Source of the DNA: Paenalkalicoccus suaedae
Lineage (GTDB): Bacteria > Bacillota > Bacilli > Bacillales > Salisediminibacteriaceae
Length of the DNA stretch: 64,000 nt
Direction of reading: 5' to 3'
Assembly (NCBI RefSeq): GCF_006965545.2
Contig: NZ_CP041372.2
Location: 2,604,001 to 2,668,000, forward strand
A program made the translations under genes and the position numbers. Below are positions 27,516-36,152 of this stretch, in pieces (the first letter of the stretch is position 1; the number at the start of each line of letters is the position of its first letter). The notes beneath the pieces were generated by a model that did no database searches, was not told where the DNA came from, and saw nothing but the letters and a program-made list of their open reading frames with translations.

Positions 27516-27900
27516 GGATAATGGAGCTACGTTTTCGGATAATGGAGCTACGTTTTCGGATAATCGACGCTCCGCTTCGGTTAATGATGCCATGTTTCCG
27601 GTTAATCAACGACCACTTTCGGTTAATGATGCCATGTTTCCGGTTAATCAACGACCACTTTCGGTTAATGATGCCATGCTTCCGGTTAATCAACGCTCCG
27701 CTTCGGTTAATGATGCCATGTTTCCGGTTAATCAACGCTCCGCTTCGGTTAATGACGCCATGTTTCCGGTTAATCAACGCTCCGCTTCGGTTAATGACGC
27801 CATGTTTCCGGTTAATCAACGACCACTTTCGGTTAATGACGCCATGTTTCCGGTTAATCAACGACCACTTTCGGTTAATTGTGCCTCATTTCCGGTTAAT
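27516..27900 (-). repeat. Phased tandem array C: 19 GGWTAAT keywords every 21 bp
   Basis: GGATAAT (first three) and GGTTAAT start at 27516, 27537, 27558, 27579 and so on to 27894: 19 copies with an unbroken 21-bp step. Units alternate between two types, GGTTAATGATGCCATGTTTC and GGTTAATCAACG followed by ACCACTTTC or CTCCGCTTC, giving a 42-bp dimer. Read away from the neighbouring terminator (minus strand) the keyword is ATTAACCG, and ATTATCCG in the last three units, the same as array A. It lies between an unknown membrane-protein gene and nifZ, both on the minus strand. Translated stretches such as INRKHGI repeats are a by-product of the 21-bp step. Confidence 0.97.
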
Positions 27901-27907
27901 CCTCGCA

Positions 27908-27939
27908 CAAAAAAAGACTGGGTCAGCGTGCCCCAGCCT
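27908..27939 (-). terminator. Terminator next to array C
   Basis: On the minus strand AGGCTGGG and CCCAGTCT pair over 8 bp (one G-U) around a 9-nt loop, followed by seven T. It is a shortened relative of the GGCTGGGACA type and ends the gene at 27946-28392. Confidence 0.85.
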
Positions 27940-27945
27940 AAGTAT

Positions 27946-28392
27946 TTATTCTTCCGATACATCCAAGAGCGCCAATACGTCATCAATGGAAATGTTTGTT
28001 TCACCAAAAATAGTCTCTATATCACGTCGATTAAATCCGACTTCCTCTAATATTTGCTCATCGATTAGCCAATTCCCGTCCTCTTTATAGAACAATTCAT
28101 CCTGATCGACGGCAAGATCTGCGTCAATAGGTGGCGTGGTGTCTTCTGTCACTTCTTCCTCAATAGGAATTGTTCTATTCGGCTCTCGCGGCTCTGCTAC
28201 AATTGGTGTCAACGTTTCAGTCGTCGTAATAGTCGTTGGAGTTGATTCCGCAGACTTAAACTCATCTGCATAAAATACCCCTAAGTCAGGTACATCCATT
28301 TCTTCATCTCCGAGAAATAATACGAGGACTACTCCCCAAATCGATACACATGCGAGAATGGCAGCTCCTACGATGATGCGCTCTTTTTTCAC
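27946..28392 (-). CDS. Membrane-anchored acidic protein of unknown function
   Basis: A 148-residue protein with one N-terminal membrane segment (about residues 6-27) and a strongly acidic, Thr/Pro/Glu-rich exported linker followed by a short helical end (NWLIDEQILEEVGFNRRDIETIFGE). No known domain is visible. It lies downstream of ezrA on the same strand with a 66-bp gap and ends at its own terminator, so it could be a late member of an ezrA unit. Confidence 0.75.
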   Translation of the reverse strand: MKKERIIVGAAILACVSIWGVVLVLFLGDEEMDVPDLGVFYADEFKSAESTPTTITTTETLTPIVAEPREPNRTIPIEEEVTEDTTPPIDADLAVDQDELFYKEDGNWLIDEQILEEVGFNRRDIETIFGETNISIDDVLALLDVSEE

Positions 28393-28458
28393 GTGAATGG
28401 CCTCCTAAGATGATATATTAGTTCTATTATACCACATTATCTACGACCTAAACATGAC

Positions 28459-30165
28459 TTAAGAATTAGATTGAGATACAAGATCTTTATCCTTTACTTT
28501 ATCTAGTACATATGGATCCTTTGATTCTACCCCTTCAAGCGCTAATTCAAGGGCTTCTTCGTATAAATAGCTTCTAAAACGATCTTCTGCTTGAAGAAGT
28601 AAAATATGAATATGATCATGTGTACTTCTGTAGCGATTACCGTATTGAATTACTCGTTCAGCCATCGTAGCGAAATAAATCGTGTCCTCTAATTGTCCAA
28701 TAGCACCTTCTACTTCATCTTCAGCTATTTGTAGCTTCCGCTTCACCTCTTGCATCGAGATGGGTGTCTGCTTGAGCTCTTCACTAACCTCCTGAAGAAT
28801 GTCCTCTGCAGCATCCATCGTATGAACGAGTGTCTCTGGTATTCCAGGAAGGTTACTTCGCTTTAACGTGCGTAACCCACGAGTCATTTCTTGCTTCATA
28901 TGCAATATTGCTTCTTCCGCATTTCGTTCATCACTGCGTAAATGACGGAAGTTTTCTTTTGACTGGGTGAGTTCTTGAGTGAATGCTTCTAGCTCTTCTT
29001 TGAATTCGTCCATTCTCTTCCTAGCTGTCGTAAATGTCTGCTTACGCTCTGTAATGACGTCATCCAAAACGGCAAATTTCGCTTGGATTTCTCTAAGCTC
29101 TTTTGTAATTTGAATGAGCTTACGATCATCCTCTTCCGTCAGACGATAATTCGCCTTTACAAGTTCCATTTCCGTTTCTAAATCTTGCAATAAGATAGGC
29201 AGTTGTTCCATTTTAGTTGCGACATCTATTCTCTCTGATTCCACTGCTTTACGTGCCAAGACCTCATGCTCTAGCTTGTCATAAATATCATTAATATCTG
29301 ACTCAATAGTTTCAACTGGCTCTTTTACTTCTTCTATTTGCAGATTCACAATTAGAGGAAGTAGCATCTCATGTCGCTTTTCTATTTCTTCGACTTGCCA
29401 AGATGCCGAAAAATGTTCCATTGGGTACCCTTCTGCTGCCATTTCTTGCATACCAGCCTTTAAATCAGACAGCTGATTCGGAATTTCCTTTTGTGTCTTT
29501 AATAAGTAATGAGGAACTTCTTCGATAATTTGTTGACATTGATTCAACTGAGTCTCTATTTCTTGAAGCGTCTCTCGTGCCTGATAGTAGTTGCCTTCTT
29601 CTGTTTGTTCTTCAAAAACAGTAAACTTTTCTTGTACGTCTTTCAGTGTTTGTTCTAGCGCAGGAACCGCTGGACCAAGCGTTCCTTTTTGTACCCATAG
29701 CTTCTTTTTTGTCTCATCATAAAGCTCTTTCATGCTTCCGATATCGGACCGATTCTTCTCTTCACTATGTATGAGTTCTTTCACTTCTTTTACGAGTTGC
29801 TCCATATGTTGAGAAATTGCGAGTAGTTGTTCGTCTACTAATTCAAGCTCTTGCTTTGCACGAGAGAATCGATATTTATTCGCATACTCTTCGACATTAA
29901 ACAGTTTTTCTTCCATATCGGGTAATTGAACGGTAACGATACTATCCCACTCTTCACGCCACTGCTCAAACCTTGCTTCTGTCTCTCCAGACATTTTTAA
30001 GCCTTTCATCTTAGAGAGCTCCTCTGTTACAGGCTTATTCATAAGCTCCATCTTAACAGCACCAAGCCGGTCCACTTCCTGATAGATTCGTTTTCTAGAC
30101 AAAGCTCCATAGCCAATGAGTGCTGCAAGCACAACGACTACACCAATAATTACATATACTGTCAT
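28459..30165 (-). CDS. ezrA: Septation ring formation regulator EzrA
   Basis: A membrane-anchored inhibitor of aberrant FtsZ ring formation. The 568-residue protein has one N-terminal membrane helix (MTVYVIIGVVVVLAALIGYG) with a short outside tail, then spectrin-like coiled-coil repeats throughout. The C-terminal YGNRYRSTHDHIHILLLQAE is the conserved QNR-type patch. Length matches Bacillus EzrA (about 560). Confidence 0.96.
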   Translation of the reverse strand: MTVYVIIGVVVVLAALIGYGALSRKRIYQEVDRLGAVKMELMNKPVTEELSKMKGLKMSGETEARFEQWREEWDSIVTVQLPDMEEKLFNVEEYANKYRFSRAKQELELVDEQLLAISQHMEQLVKEVKELIHSEEKNRSDIGSMKELYDETKKKLWVQKGTLGPAVPALEQTLKDVQEKFTVFEEQTEEGNYYQARETLQEIETQLNQCQQIIEEVPHYLLKTQKEIPNQLSDLKAGMQEMAAEGYPMEHFSASWQVEEIEKRHEMLLPLIVNLQIEEVKEPVETIESDINDIYDKLEHEVLARKAVESERIDVATKMEQLPILLQDLETEMELVKANYRLTEEDDRKLIQITKELREIQAKFAVLDDVITERKQTFTTARKRMDEFKEELEAFTQELTQSKENFRHLRSDERNAEEAILHMKQEMTRGLRTLKRSNLPGIPETLVHTMDAAEDILQEVSEELKQTPISMQEVKRKLQIAEDEVEGAIGQLEDTIYFATMAERVIQYGNRYRSTHDHIHILLLQAEDRFRSYLYEEALELALEGVESKDPYVLDKVKDKDLVSQSNS

Positions 30166-30270
30166 GAACTAACCCCCTAAGCTAACAACCTTTCGTTCTA
30201 TTTAAAGATTATATATACTAGATTCATCTGTTAATCGCATTAATGCTTCATAATAACTATTTTTACGTCT

Positions 30271-30302
30271 GTCTCATATGTGTATTTTATCATGTATGAG
30301 AC
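30271..30302. other. Inverted repeat in ezrA-hisJ divergent region
   Basis: GTCTCATA and TATGAGAC are perfect 8-bp arms separated by 16 bp. It lies about 105 bp upstream of ezrA and 67 bp upstream of hisJ. No T run follows. It could be an operator or an RNA hairpin; I see no partner regulator. Confidence 0.4.
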
Positions 30303-30368
30303 GGATTGAAACAATTTATTCACATTCCTGGCAAATTATTTTCAGACATAATGAAATGAGGGATTTAG

Positions 30369-31175
30369 ATGATTACGTATGATCGGCATGTACACACACC
30401 ATTTTGTCCACACGGCTCGCCTGACACTCTTCAGCAATACTGCGAAAGAGCAATAGAATTGGGGTTGAAGGAGATCTCCTTTACCGAGCATGCACCACTT
30501 CCTCCGTCCTTCAGAGACCCTGTGCCCGATCAAGATAGCGCGATGTCGTTACATGATCTCGAAGCCTATTTTACCTCTGTTGAAAAGGTGAAACAGGAGT
30601 ATAAAGGTCGTCTACTTATTCGAACAGGGCTCGAAGTCGATTATATAGCAGAATTCGAGCATGAGACGAAGGCATTCTTAAACGAGTACGGTGATCAGCT
30701 CGATGATGGTATTTTATCGGTCCACTTTTTAAAGGTCGGTTCAATCTACGAATGTATGGATTTAAGTAAAGAGGCATTCGGGGAATTGGTTACGGCATTT
30801 GGAGGCGTGCAAAACGTTTACAAAGAATACTACCAGGCAGTTCTGAAGTCTATTCAATCAGATCTTGGAATCTATAAGCCTAACAGGATTGGCCACATGA
30901 CCTTAGCTCGCAAATTCCAAGTCGCTCACCCCCGAAATTTTAATGATAGCTACTATATTTCAGAGGTACTGGAGGCTGTTGCAAAAAAAGGATACGCACT
31001 TGATTTAAATACGGCAGGCTTACGAAAGGAACACTGCCTAGAGATTTATCCCGATGAACAGATTCAAAAACAAGCCAAAGAGAAGCAAATCCCCCTTATT
31101 TATGGGTCGGATTCACATGATATTTCCACCTTAGGGGCTGATCGAGAAATAGTGGAGGGTTTTGCCACTACCTAA
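30369..31175 (+). CDS. hisJ: Histidinol-phosphatase (PHP family) HisJ
   Basis: Removes phosphate from L-histidinol phosphate in histidine synthesis. The 268-residue protein has the PHP metal motif DRHVHTPFCPHG at residues 5-16, SFTEHAPLP, and the C-terminal YGSDSHD. It is the orphan Bacillus form, away from the his operon. A GAGGGA site precedes the ATG. It ends 1 bp before the convergent yttP stop with no terminator between. Confidence 0.94.
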   Translation: MITYDRHVHTPFCPHGSPDTLQQYCERAIELGLKEISFTEHAPLPPSFRDPVPDQDSAMSLHDLEAYFTSVEKVKQEYKGRLLIRTGLEVDYIAEFEHETKAFLNEYGDQLDDGILSVHFLKVGSIYECMDLSKEAFGELVTAFGGVQNVYKEYYQAVLKSIQSDLGIYKPNRIGHMTLARKFQVAHPRNFNDSYYISEVLEAVAKKGYALDLNTAGLRKEHCLEIYPDEQIQKQAKEKQIPLIYGSDSHDISTLGADREIVEGFATT

Positions 31176-31176
31176 T

Positions 31177-31797
31177 TTATACAATACTAGGTTCTCCAAT
31201 ATGAGCATCTAACCACTTACGGACAGTCTCAAAATAGCGATCTAAGAAATACGATTCGCTCGCAACCATGTAGTGCACTTCTCGAATATATTGAGAATGC
31301 AAAAACGGTAATGTTAATAGGCCACGAAGCTGAATAATCATATATTCGTTGACCGGAGTGATCATCTCTCCTTGAGCAAACGCCTCTTCTAACAAATAAC
31401 GAAATAAGTGACGCTCCTTCGTTAAATACGATGACATAATTTCTCTTACTAAAATGGAGTCGAGCGTCATTTCCCGATGCACAAAGCGAGAGAGCACATC
31501 AAACTGTTGCTGAAAAAGGAGCATGGATCTACAGGCAGACTCCAGATGAGAGCGAATACTGTTGGTACTATTCGTTACTTTTTCGCATTCTTTTTCTAAA
31601 GCACCTATATATCCATCAAAAAAAGTAGTCATTAGCGTTTCTAAAAGTCCTTGCTTGCCATTAAAATGGTAGGATATTAGCGCTACATTAACCGTTGCAC
31701 GAGATGCAATTTCACGCACAGATGTATTAGCATATCCTTTCGCATAAAATAGCTCTACAGCAGCTTCAAGTACTTTTTCTTTAGATGTCTTTCTCAC
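31177..31797 (-). CDS. yttP: TetR-family regulator YttP
   Basis: A 206-residue TetR regulator with the N-terminal HTH (YANTSVREIASRATVNVALISYHF) and an alpha-helical ligand domain. The GTG at 31797 is preceded by AAAGGGG at 9 nt; an ATG at 31824 has no ribosome site. Its target and ligand are not known. It is divergent from ytsP, with which it shares a short promoter region. Confidence 0.9.
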   Translation of the reverse strand: MRKTSKEKVLEAAVELFYAKGYANTSVREIASRATVNVALISYHFNGKQGLLETLMTTFFDGYIGALEKECEKVTNSTNSIRSHLESACRSMLLFQQQFDVLSRFVHREMTLDSILVREIMSSYLTKERHLFRYLLEEAFAQGEMITPVNEYMIIQLRGLLTLPFLHSQYIREVHYMVASESYFLDRYFETVRKWLDAHIGEPSIV

Positions 31798-31902
31798 ATG
31801 CCAAAACCCCTTTCCCTCCGTCATGTTAAATTCGTATGAAGAGCAGAAAATCCTTTAATTTTCGCTCGACAAATCTTGACGGTTTTTATATTTATAAAGG
31901 TG

Positions 31903-31911
31903 TGCTATACT
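31903..31911 (+). promoter_or_regulatory. Extended -10 promoter for ytsP
   Basis: TGCTATACT is an extended -10 element about 30 bp upstream of the ytsP start. No good -35 is seen, which fits the extended type. Confidence 0.45.
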
Positions 31912-31941
31912 TTTCAAAAAGTTCGGAAAGGTGAGGGTATT

Positions 31942-32421
31942 ATGTTTCAAGCACAAGCATACAGCGGTACAACGGAAGAGCAGTACAACCTTCTAGGCAA
32001 GCAATTAGATGCACTTCTTGATGGAGAGCAGGATACGATCGCAAATTTAAGTAATGCCTCTGCTTTACTTAATGCATTTTTAGATGATGTTAATTGGGTT
32101 GGCTTCTATGTGTGGAAGGATGACGAGCTCGTATTAGGTCCTTTCCAAGGGTTACCTGCCTGTGTTCGCATCAAATCAGGTAAAGGCGTTTGTGGCACTG
32201 CAGTCTCTGAAAGAAAAACGCAGCGAATCGAGGACGTGCATGCGTTCCCTGGTCACATTGCTTGTGATGCAGCCTCTAATTCCGAAATTGTTATCCCCTT
32301 AATTAAGGATGGCGAGATTTATGGTGTTTTAGACATCGACAGCCCTTCTAAAGCTCGTTTTAGCGAGACAGACCAAAAAGGATTAGAAGCATTCGTAGAA
32401 ATCCTACAAAAACACTTATAA
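31942..32421 (+). CDS. ytsP: GAF-domain free methionine-(R)-sulfoxide reductase
   Basis: A 159-residue single GAF-domain enzyme of the fRMsr type, which repairs free methionine-R-sulfoxide. The three active-site cysteines are visible: Cys74 (PACVRIKSG), Cys84 (KGVCGTA) and Cys108 (GHIACDAASNSE). The ATG at 31942 follows AAAGGTGAGG. It is monocistronic and meets the convergent diguanylate cyclase gene at a bidirectional terminator. Confidence 0.93.
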   Translation: MFQAQAYSGTTEEQYNLLGKQLDALLDGEQDTIANLSNASALLNAFLDDVNWVGFYVWKDDELVLGPFQGLPACVRIKSGKGVCGTAVSERKTQRIEDVHAFPGHIACDAASNSEIVIPLIKDGEIYGVLDIDSPSKARFSETDQKGLEAFVEILQKHL

Positions 32422-32428
32422 CATATGT

Positions 32429-32459
32429 AAAAGCAGCGACCATTGGCCGCTGCTTTTTT
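32429..32459. terminator. Bidirectional terminator between ytsP and ytrP
   Basis: AAAAGCAGCG (32429-32438) pairs with CGCTGCTTTT (32448-32457) around a 9-nt loop. It reaches into the stop codon of the convergent gene. Confidence 0.9.
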
Positions 32460-34704
32460 ACATGTGATTTTCTTTTTTTGTAGCTTGCGTCTTATTTTCT
32501 AATACTACTTTATTTCGGCCTGAGTTTTTGGCATGATACATAGCTTCGTCAGCTCGACCAAATAGCTTTGTTAAAGAAGGGACGCCATCGGCTTTTTTCC
32601 AAACGGATACGCCACATGACACCGTAACGGAAGGATTCGTCTTAGTAGGCACGAGCTCACGAATTTTTTCGGCAACATCATACGCGTACTCCATATCTAC
32701 ACTTGGTAGATATAAGGCGAGCTCCTCTCCTCCCCAGCGAACAGGAATATCTAGAGCATCCCTCGCAAGCATTTTAATGACTTGTCCGACTTGAACTAAA
32801 ACAGCATCACCAATTTGATGACCGTGCTTATCATTAATCAGTTTAAAGCGATCAATGTCTAAGAGAATAAATGCCCCTTTCTCATCTTGTTCCATCGATT
32901 GTTGAACACGTTCATCCATGTGTGCACGAGTATAGAGGTTCGTTAAATAATCGGTTACAAGTAAGCTCTTCATCTCTTCAAGGAGCATTGCATTAACAAA
33001 GGCTAAGGTAGAATGATGGACCAGTGATTGACATAGCTTAAATGTTTCAAAGCTAAATGCATACATATTCTTTCCAAAAACAAAGGCTGCTCCAATGACT
33101 TCGTCATCGTGTATCATTGGGATACCAATAACGGATAAGAACGGAGGTTTTTCACTCTCTCTGCTCCAATCACCAATAAAAATTTCTTCTTTGCCATTTT
33201 GCATACGGTCAAGAAGTGGTTGCATGTGTGATCGCATGATATCGCTCATTAGAGTTTCTTCCGAGAGAGTAAAGCGATGGCTTTTGTTATACCATCTATC
33301 TTGGAACATCATAAACCCTACAGCATCAGCCTCAAAAACTTGTTTCATCTTCGCTTCCATAAAATGAACTGCCTCTGATATATCTCGATTCGCATTCAAT
33401 TCATGTGCAGTTTGATTAATGATCTGCAGATCCTCAATATGCTGTCTTGACTGCTGATATAGATCCGCATTTTCAATGGCCATTCCACCCGTGTCCGTTA
33501 GGACTTGAATAAAGCTCAATTCTTCATCGGTAAACGCTCTAGCGAAAGGCGTCTTAATTTGGCAGACACCATAAATACCTTGCTTCCCTTTTAAAGGAAC
33601 GTATACATGGGTTTGGCCGTTACCTCGAACTACTTGCGTTTGACCACTTAAATACGCCTGCGCAGCCTCGCCATCGCGATACGTCTGCAAATCAAGCGGT
33701 TTTACAGGTAATTCATCTGCTACTTCCCAGTCATGGGATAGAAATAACTGTAATCGGAACGAAGGATAAGCTCCCTTAATTGCTAGAAGTACTTCCTCTA
33801 GAATTTTGTTTACATCCATAGAAGAGTGGAACGTTTTATTTACTTTTAATAAAAGCTCTTTACGCATTTTTTCTTTTAACATTTTTTCTTGCACACGTAA
33901 CGTTGCAAACCAAGGTGAGAACGAATGAATAAAGCTTGATATAGTATTTTTTTGCTCCTGCAAAAATGCGCTAAAGGTTGTGTGCACGCCAACAGCACCA
34001 ATGATCTCTTTCTGCGACAATATAGGTAATAAAAAGATCGGTTCGCCAGATAGGAGGCCCTCCCAAGCATCTGCTTGCTCAAACTGAAGGTTATGGACTC
34101 TTAAAGGCTGCCAATGTGAAATTTCAATATCTGAAACAATATGTTCCTGTGGAGTTGCCTTTATAGACTCCAATGAAGAGGCTAATGGATGGAAGGTATT
34201 TGTCGCCTCTTCTTTTAAAAACAACGTAACTGGATATTCCTGCACGATATGTTTAAAGTAATGAATAAAACGTTCTGAGAAGCTTAATAAACTGTGGTCT
34301 TCAGACATTTCAGATAATAGTTGTAGCACAGCGTCCTTTTCTGCTTCTGCTTTGCGATGTACTGGCAACGTTGTTCGAATGAGAATGAGTAATGCTTTAC
34401 GAATAGTCTCTGGAAGGAAGAGCACTTTGTCTGCATTTGTACCTTCTACAGTAACAATCATGGTATAGTTTTCTATTGTAAAGGGCTTTGATTCTTGCAT
34501 AATATACGTAATAGAAGGGTCTCTGTCATCATTATTGGAAAACTTGTCCGATTGATGTTTCTCGGGAAGTACAGCACAAATAACCTGTTTGCGTTGGTCG
34601 AGGAGCCTAACTCGTTCATTCCCCGTTAACTCTCCCTCAGCTAGAAGGGAACAATATAGCTCTTCCATAATTGTATGAAGATGATCTGTTACGTGCGTAT
34701 CCAT
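32458..34704 (-). CDS. ytrP: Diguanylate cyclase with GAF domains
   Basis: A 748-residue soluble protein, predicted to make cyclic di-GMP. An N-terminal region (about 1-270) is followed by two GAF-like domains (about 270-420 and 420-570) and a C-terminal GGDEF domain from about 580. The catalytic signature is GGEEL (RWGGEELALYLP) after LLDIDRFKLINDKHGH; I see no RxxD inhibitory site just upstream of it. The position next to rpsD matches B. subtilis dgcP/ytrP, although that protein is shorter (about 580), so the extra length is at the N terminus. Confidence 0.9.
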   Translation of the reverse strand: MDTHVTDHLHTIMEELYCSLLAEGELTGNERVRLLDQRKQVICAVLPEKHQSDKFSNNDDRDPSITYIMQESKPFTIENYTMIVTVEGTNADKVLFLPETIRKALLILIRTTLPVHRKAEAEKDAVLQLLSEMSEDHSLLSFSERFIHYFKHIVQEYPVTLFLKEEATNTFHPLASSLESIKATPQEHIVSDIEISHWQPLRVHNLQFEQADAWEGLLSGEPIFLLPILSQKEIIGAVGVHTTFSAFLQEQKNTISSFIHSFSPWFATLRVQEKMLKEKMRKELLLKVNKTFHSSMDVNKILEEVLLAIKGAYPSFRLQLFLSHDWEVADELPVKPLDLQTYRDGEAAQAYLSGQTQVVRGNGQTHVYVPLKGKQGIYGVCQIKTPFARAFTDEELSFIQVLTDTGGMAIENADLYQQSRQHIEDLQIINQTAHELNANRDISEAVHFMEAKMKQVFEADAVGFMMFQDRWYNKSHRFTLSEETLMSDIMRSHMQPLLDRMQNGKEEIFIGDWSRESEKPPFLSVIGIPMIHDDEVIGAAFVFGKNMYAFSFETFKLCQSLVHHSTLAFVNAMLLEEMKSLLVTDYLTNLYTRAHMDERVQQSMEQDEKGAFILLDIDRFKLINDKHGHQIGDAVLVQVGQVIKMLARDALDIPVRWGGEELALYLPSVDMEYAYDVAEKIRELVPTKTNPSVTVSCGVSVWKKADGVPSLTKLFGRADEAMYHAKNSGRNKVVLENKTQATKKENHM

Positions 34705-34815
34705 GGAGGTCCCTTCTTTCTTATAAACTCTTATAGGTTATTATACCCCGAACTTCGTTTAGATACGTCTACTATTTTGAAATTAGTAGTCTTTCCTTTA
34801 ATTTGTTTTTTAGAC

Positions 34816-34844
34816 TTGACTTATTTCATCAATATCTATACACT
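34816..34844 (+). promoter_or_regulatory. rpsD promoter
   Basis: TTGACT (34816-34821) and TACACT (34839-34844) with 17-bp spacing. Transcription would start near 34851, leaving a leader of about 180 nt before rpsD. Confidence 0.65.
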
Positions 34845-34850
34845 GGAAGT

Positions 34851-35029
34851 TGTGCAAATAAGACAGCCATTGTAAACGTCATGAAGTACATTTCATTCCC
34901 GGATTCATTACGAGGGGTATTGCGTAACCTCTAGCTGTCGAGGCGAAGGTACCTAAAATGAAATGGCTACTTGAACGAGATTACTACGGTTTTATTTCAC
35001 TAATCTATCATTATAAGGAGGAGTCAATT
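34851..35029 (+). promoter_or_regulatory. Ribosomal protein S4 leader (rpsD autoregulation)
   Basis: The long untranslated leader contains a long-range closing stem, CATTTCATT with AATGAAATG, around inner hairpins (GAGGGGTATTGCG ... CCTC). In Bacillus, S4 binds such a leader on its own mRNA and represses rpsD. The assignment rests on position, length and folding; I could not run a covariance model. Confidence 0.65.
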
Positions 35030-35632
35030 ATGGCTCGATATACTGGCCCATCTTGGAAGCTCTCTCGTCGTCTTGGAATTTCTCTAAGCGGCACTGGGAA
35101 AGAGCTACAAAAGCGCCCTTACGGACCTGGTCAACACGGTCCTAACTCACGTAAAAAAGTAACGGAATACGGTCTTCAGCTACAGGAGAAGCAAAAGCTT
35201 CGTCACATGTACGGAATGAATGAGCGTCAGTTCCACAAATTATTCGAAATCGCTGGTAAAGCAGACGGTATCCACGGTGAGAACTTCATGATTCTTCTTG
35301 AGTCTCGTCTAGATAACCTCGTTTACCGCTTAGGTCTTGCTCGCACTCGTCGTGCAGCACGCCAGCTAGTTAACCACGGTCACGTAACTGTAGAAGGATC
35401 TCGCGTAGACATCCCATCTTTCCGCGTGAAGCCTGGTCAAACAATTGCACTTCGTGAGAAGTCTCTAAACCTAGACGCTGTTAAAGATGCTCTAGAAGTA
35501 AACGACTTCGTTCCTGGATTCCTTGAGTTCAACGAAGACAAGCGTGAAGGTACGTTCGTACGTTACCCAGAGCGTTCTGAGCTTCCAGCTGAAATCAATG
35601 AGCAGTTAATCGTTGAGTGGTACTCTCGTTAA
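35030..35632 (+). CDS. rpsD: 30S ribosomal protein S4
   Basis: A primary 16S rRNA-binding assembly protein. The 200-residue protein starts [19 protein letters not shown] and has the S4 RNA-binding domain ([28 protein letters not shown]). The ATG at 35030 has AAGGAGGAG; an upstream in-frame ATG lies within the leader. Codon use is strongly biased as expected of a highly expressed gene. It is monocistronic. Confidence 0.98.
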   Translation: MARYTGPSWKLSRRLGISLSGTGKELQKRPYGPGQHGPNSRKKVTEYGLQLQEKQKLRHMYGMNERQFHKLFEIAGKADGIHGENFMILLESRLDNLVYRLGLARTRRAARQLVNHGHVTVEGSRVDIPSFRVKPGQTIALREKSLNLDAVKDALEVNDFVPGFLEFNEDKREGTFVRYPERSELPAEINEQLIVEWYSR

Positions 35633-35645
35633 TAGCTTGTTACTA

Positions 35646-35677
35646 AAAACGCTAGCCAAATGGCTAGCGTTTTTTTG
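35646..35677 (+). terminator. rpsD terminator
   Basis: AAAACGCTAGCC and GGCTAGCGTTTT form a perfect 12-bp stem with a 4-nt loop and a T run. Confidence 0.95.
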
Positions 35678-35680
35678 TGT

Positions 35681-35974
35681 CTAGAAGTATAAGAAAAAGG
35701 ATGATAGTAGAGTAAGAATAGCCCCTACAAAGAAGGGTGTGATAAATGGTACGTTATTATTCCCCTGCTTCTTGCCAACGTACGCTCCATTCGAAGCTTG
35801 AGATGTAGCCGCTTCCCCGAGTGATGATGCTCCTCCACCCCATGCGATGAAGCCACCAACTATACTTGCAATGAAAACGACGTTTGCCAATAGAAAATCG
35901 AAGAAATAGGAAATGCCAAATGATATCCCGTATAAAACAGCGATCATTCCTATTACTTTTAATGCATAGTTCAT
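35681..35974 (-). CDS. Small membrane protein of unknown function
   Basis: A 97-residue protein with three predicted membrane segments (about 5-22, 24-43, 80-96) and a loop with GGGASSLGEAATSQASNG. I do not recognise the family. The ATG at 35974 follows AAAGGAGA at good spacing; an upstream TTG or ATG near 36010 has none. It stands alone between the rpsD and tyrS terminators. Confidence 0.7.
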   Translation of the reverse strand: MNYALKVIGMIAVLYGISFGISYFFDFLLANVVFIASIVGGFIAWGGGASSLGEAATSQASNGAYVGKKQGNNNVPFITPFFVGAILTLLSSFFLYF

Positions 35975-36096
35975 ATGTATACGTCTCCTTTCCTTTTTAC
36001 TTAGTAACATATACGAATTATCTCATGAAAAGTTCCCTTAAAATAGGAATTTGCTTCATTCGATTGGTAGTGACAGTTAACCTGTATGTGTACATG

Positions 36097-36137
36097 AAAA
36101 AAGGCACCTCCAATTTCTATGGAGAATGCCTTTTTAC
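36097..36137. terminator. tyrS terminator
   Basis: On the minus strand AAAAAGGCATTCTCCAT and ATTGGAGGTGCCTTTTT form a long stem with minor mismatch and a 4-nt loop, flanked by A and T runs on both sides. Confidence 0.85.
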
Positions 36138-36152
36138 ATGAACATAATTCGC

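Noticed and set aside
27433-27861. Minus-strand ORF with INRKHGI/INRSGAL repeats, and plus-strand ORFs over the same region
   Set aside because: The 21-bp repeat step is a multiple of three, so long open frames appear on both strands by construction. No ribosome site or codon bias supports them, and array D with a 20-bp step shows the element does not need a frame.
27516-27900. CRISPR array
   Set aside because: The conserved part is only 7-8 bp, the variable part about 13 bp and itself repeated; no cas genes are present.
34958-35029. Longer reading of S4 starting at 34958
   Set aside because: The extra residues lie in the S4 leader, while the ATG at 35030 has the ribosome site and the family N terminus.
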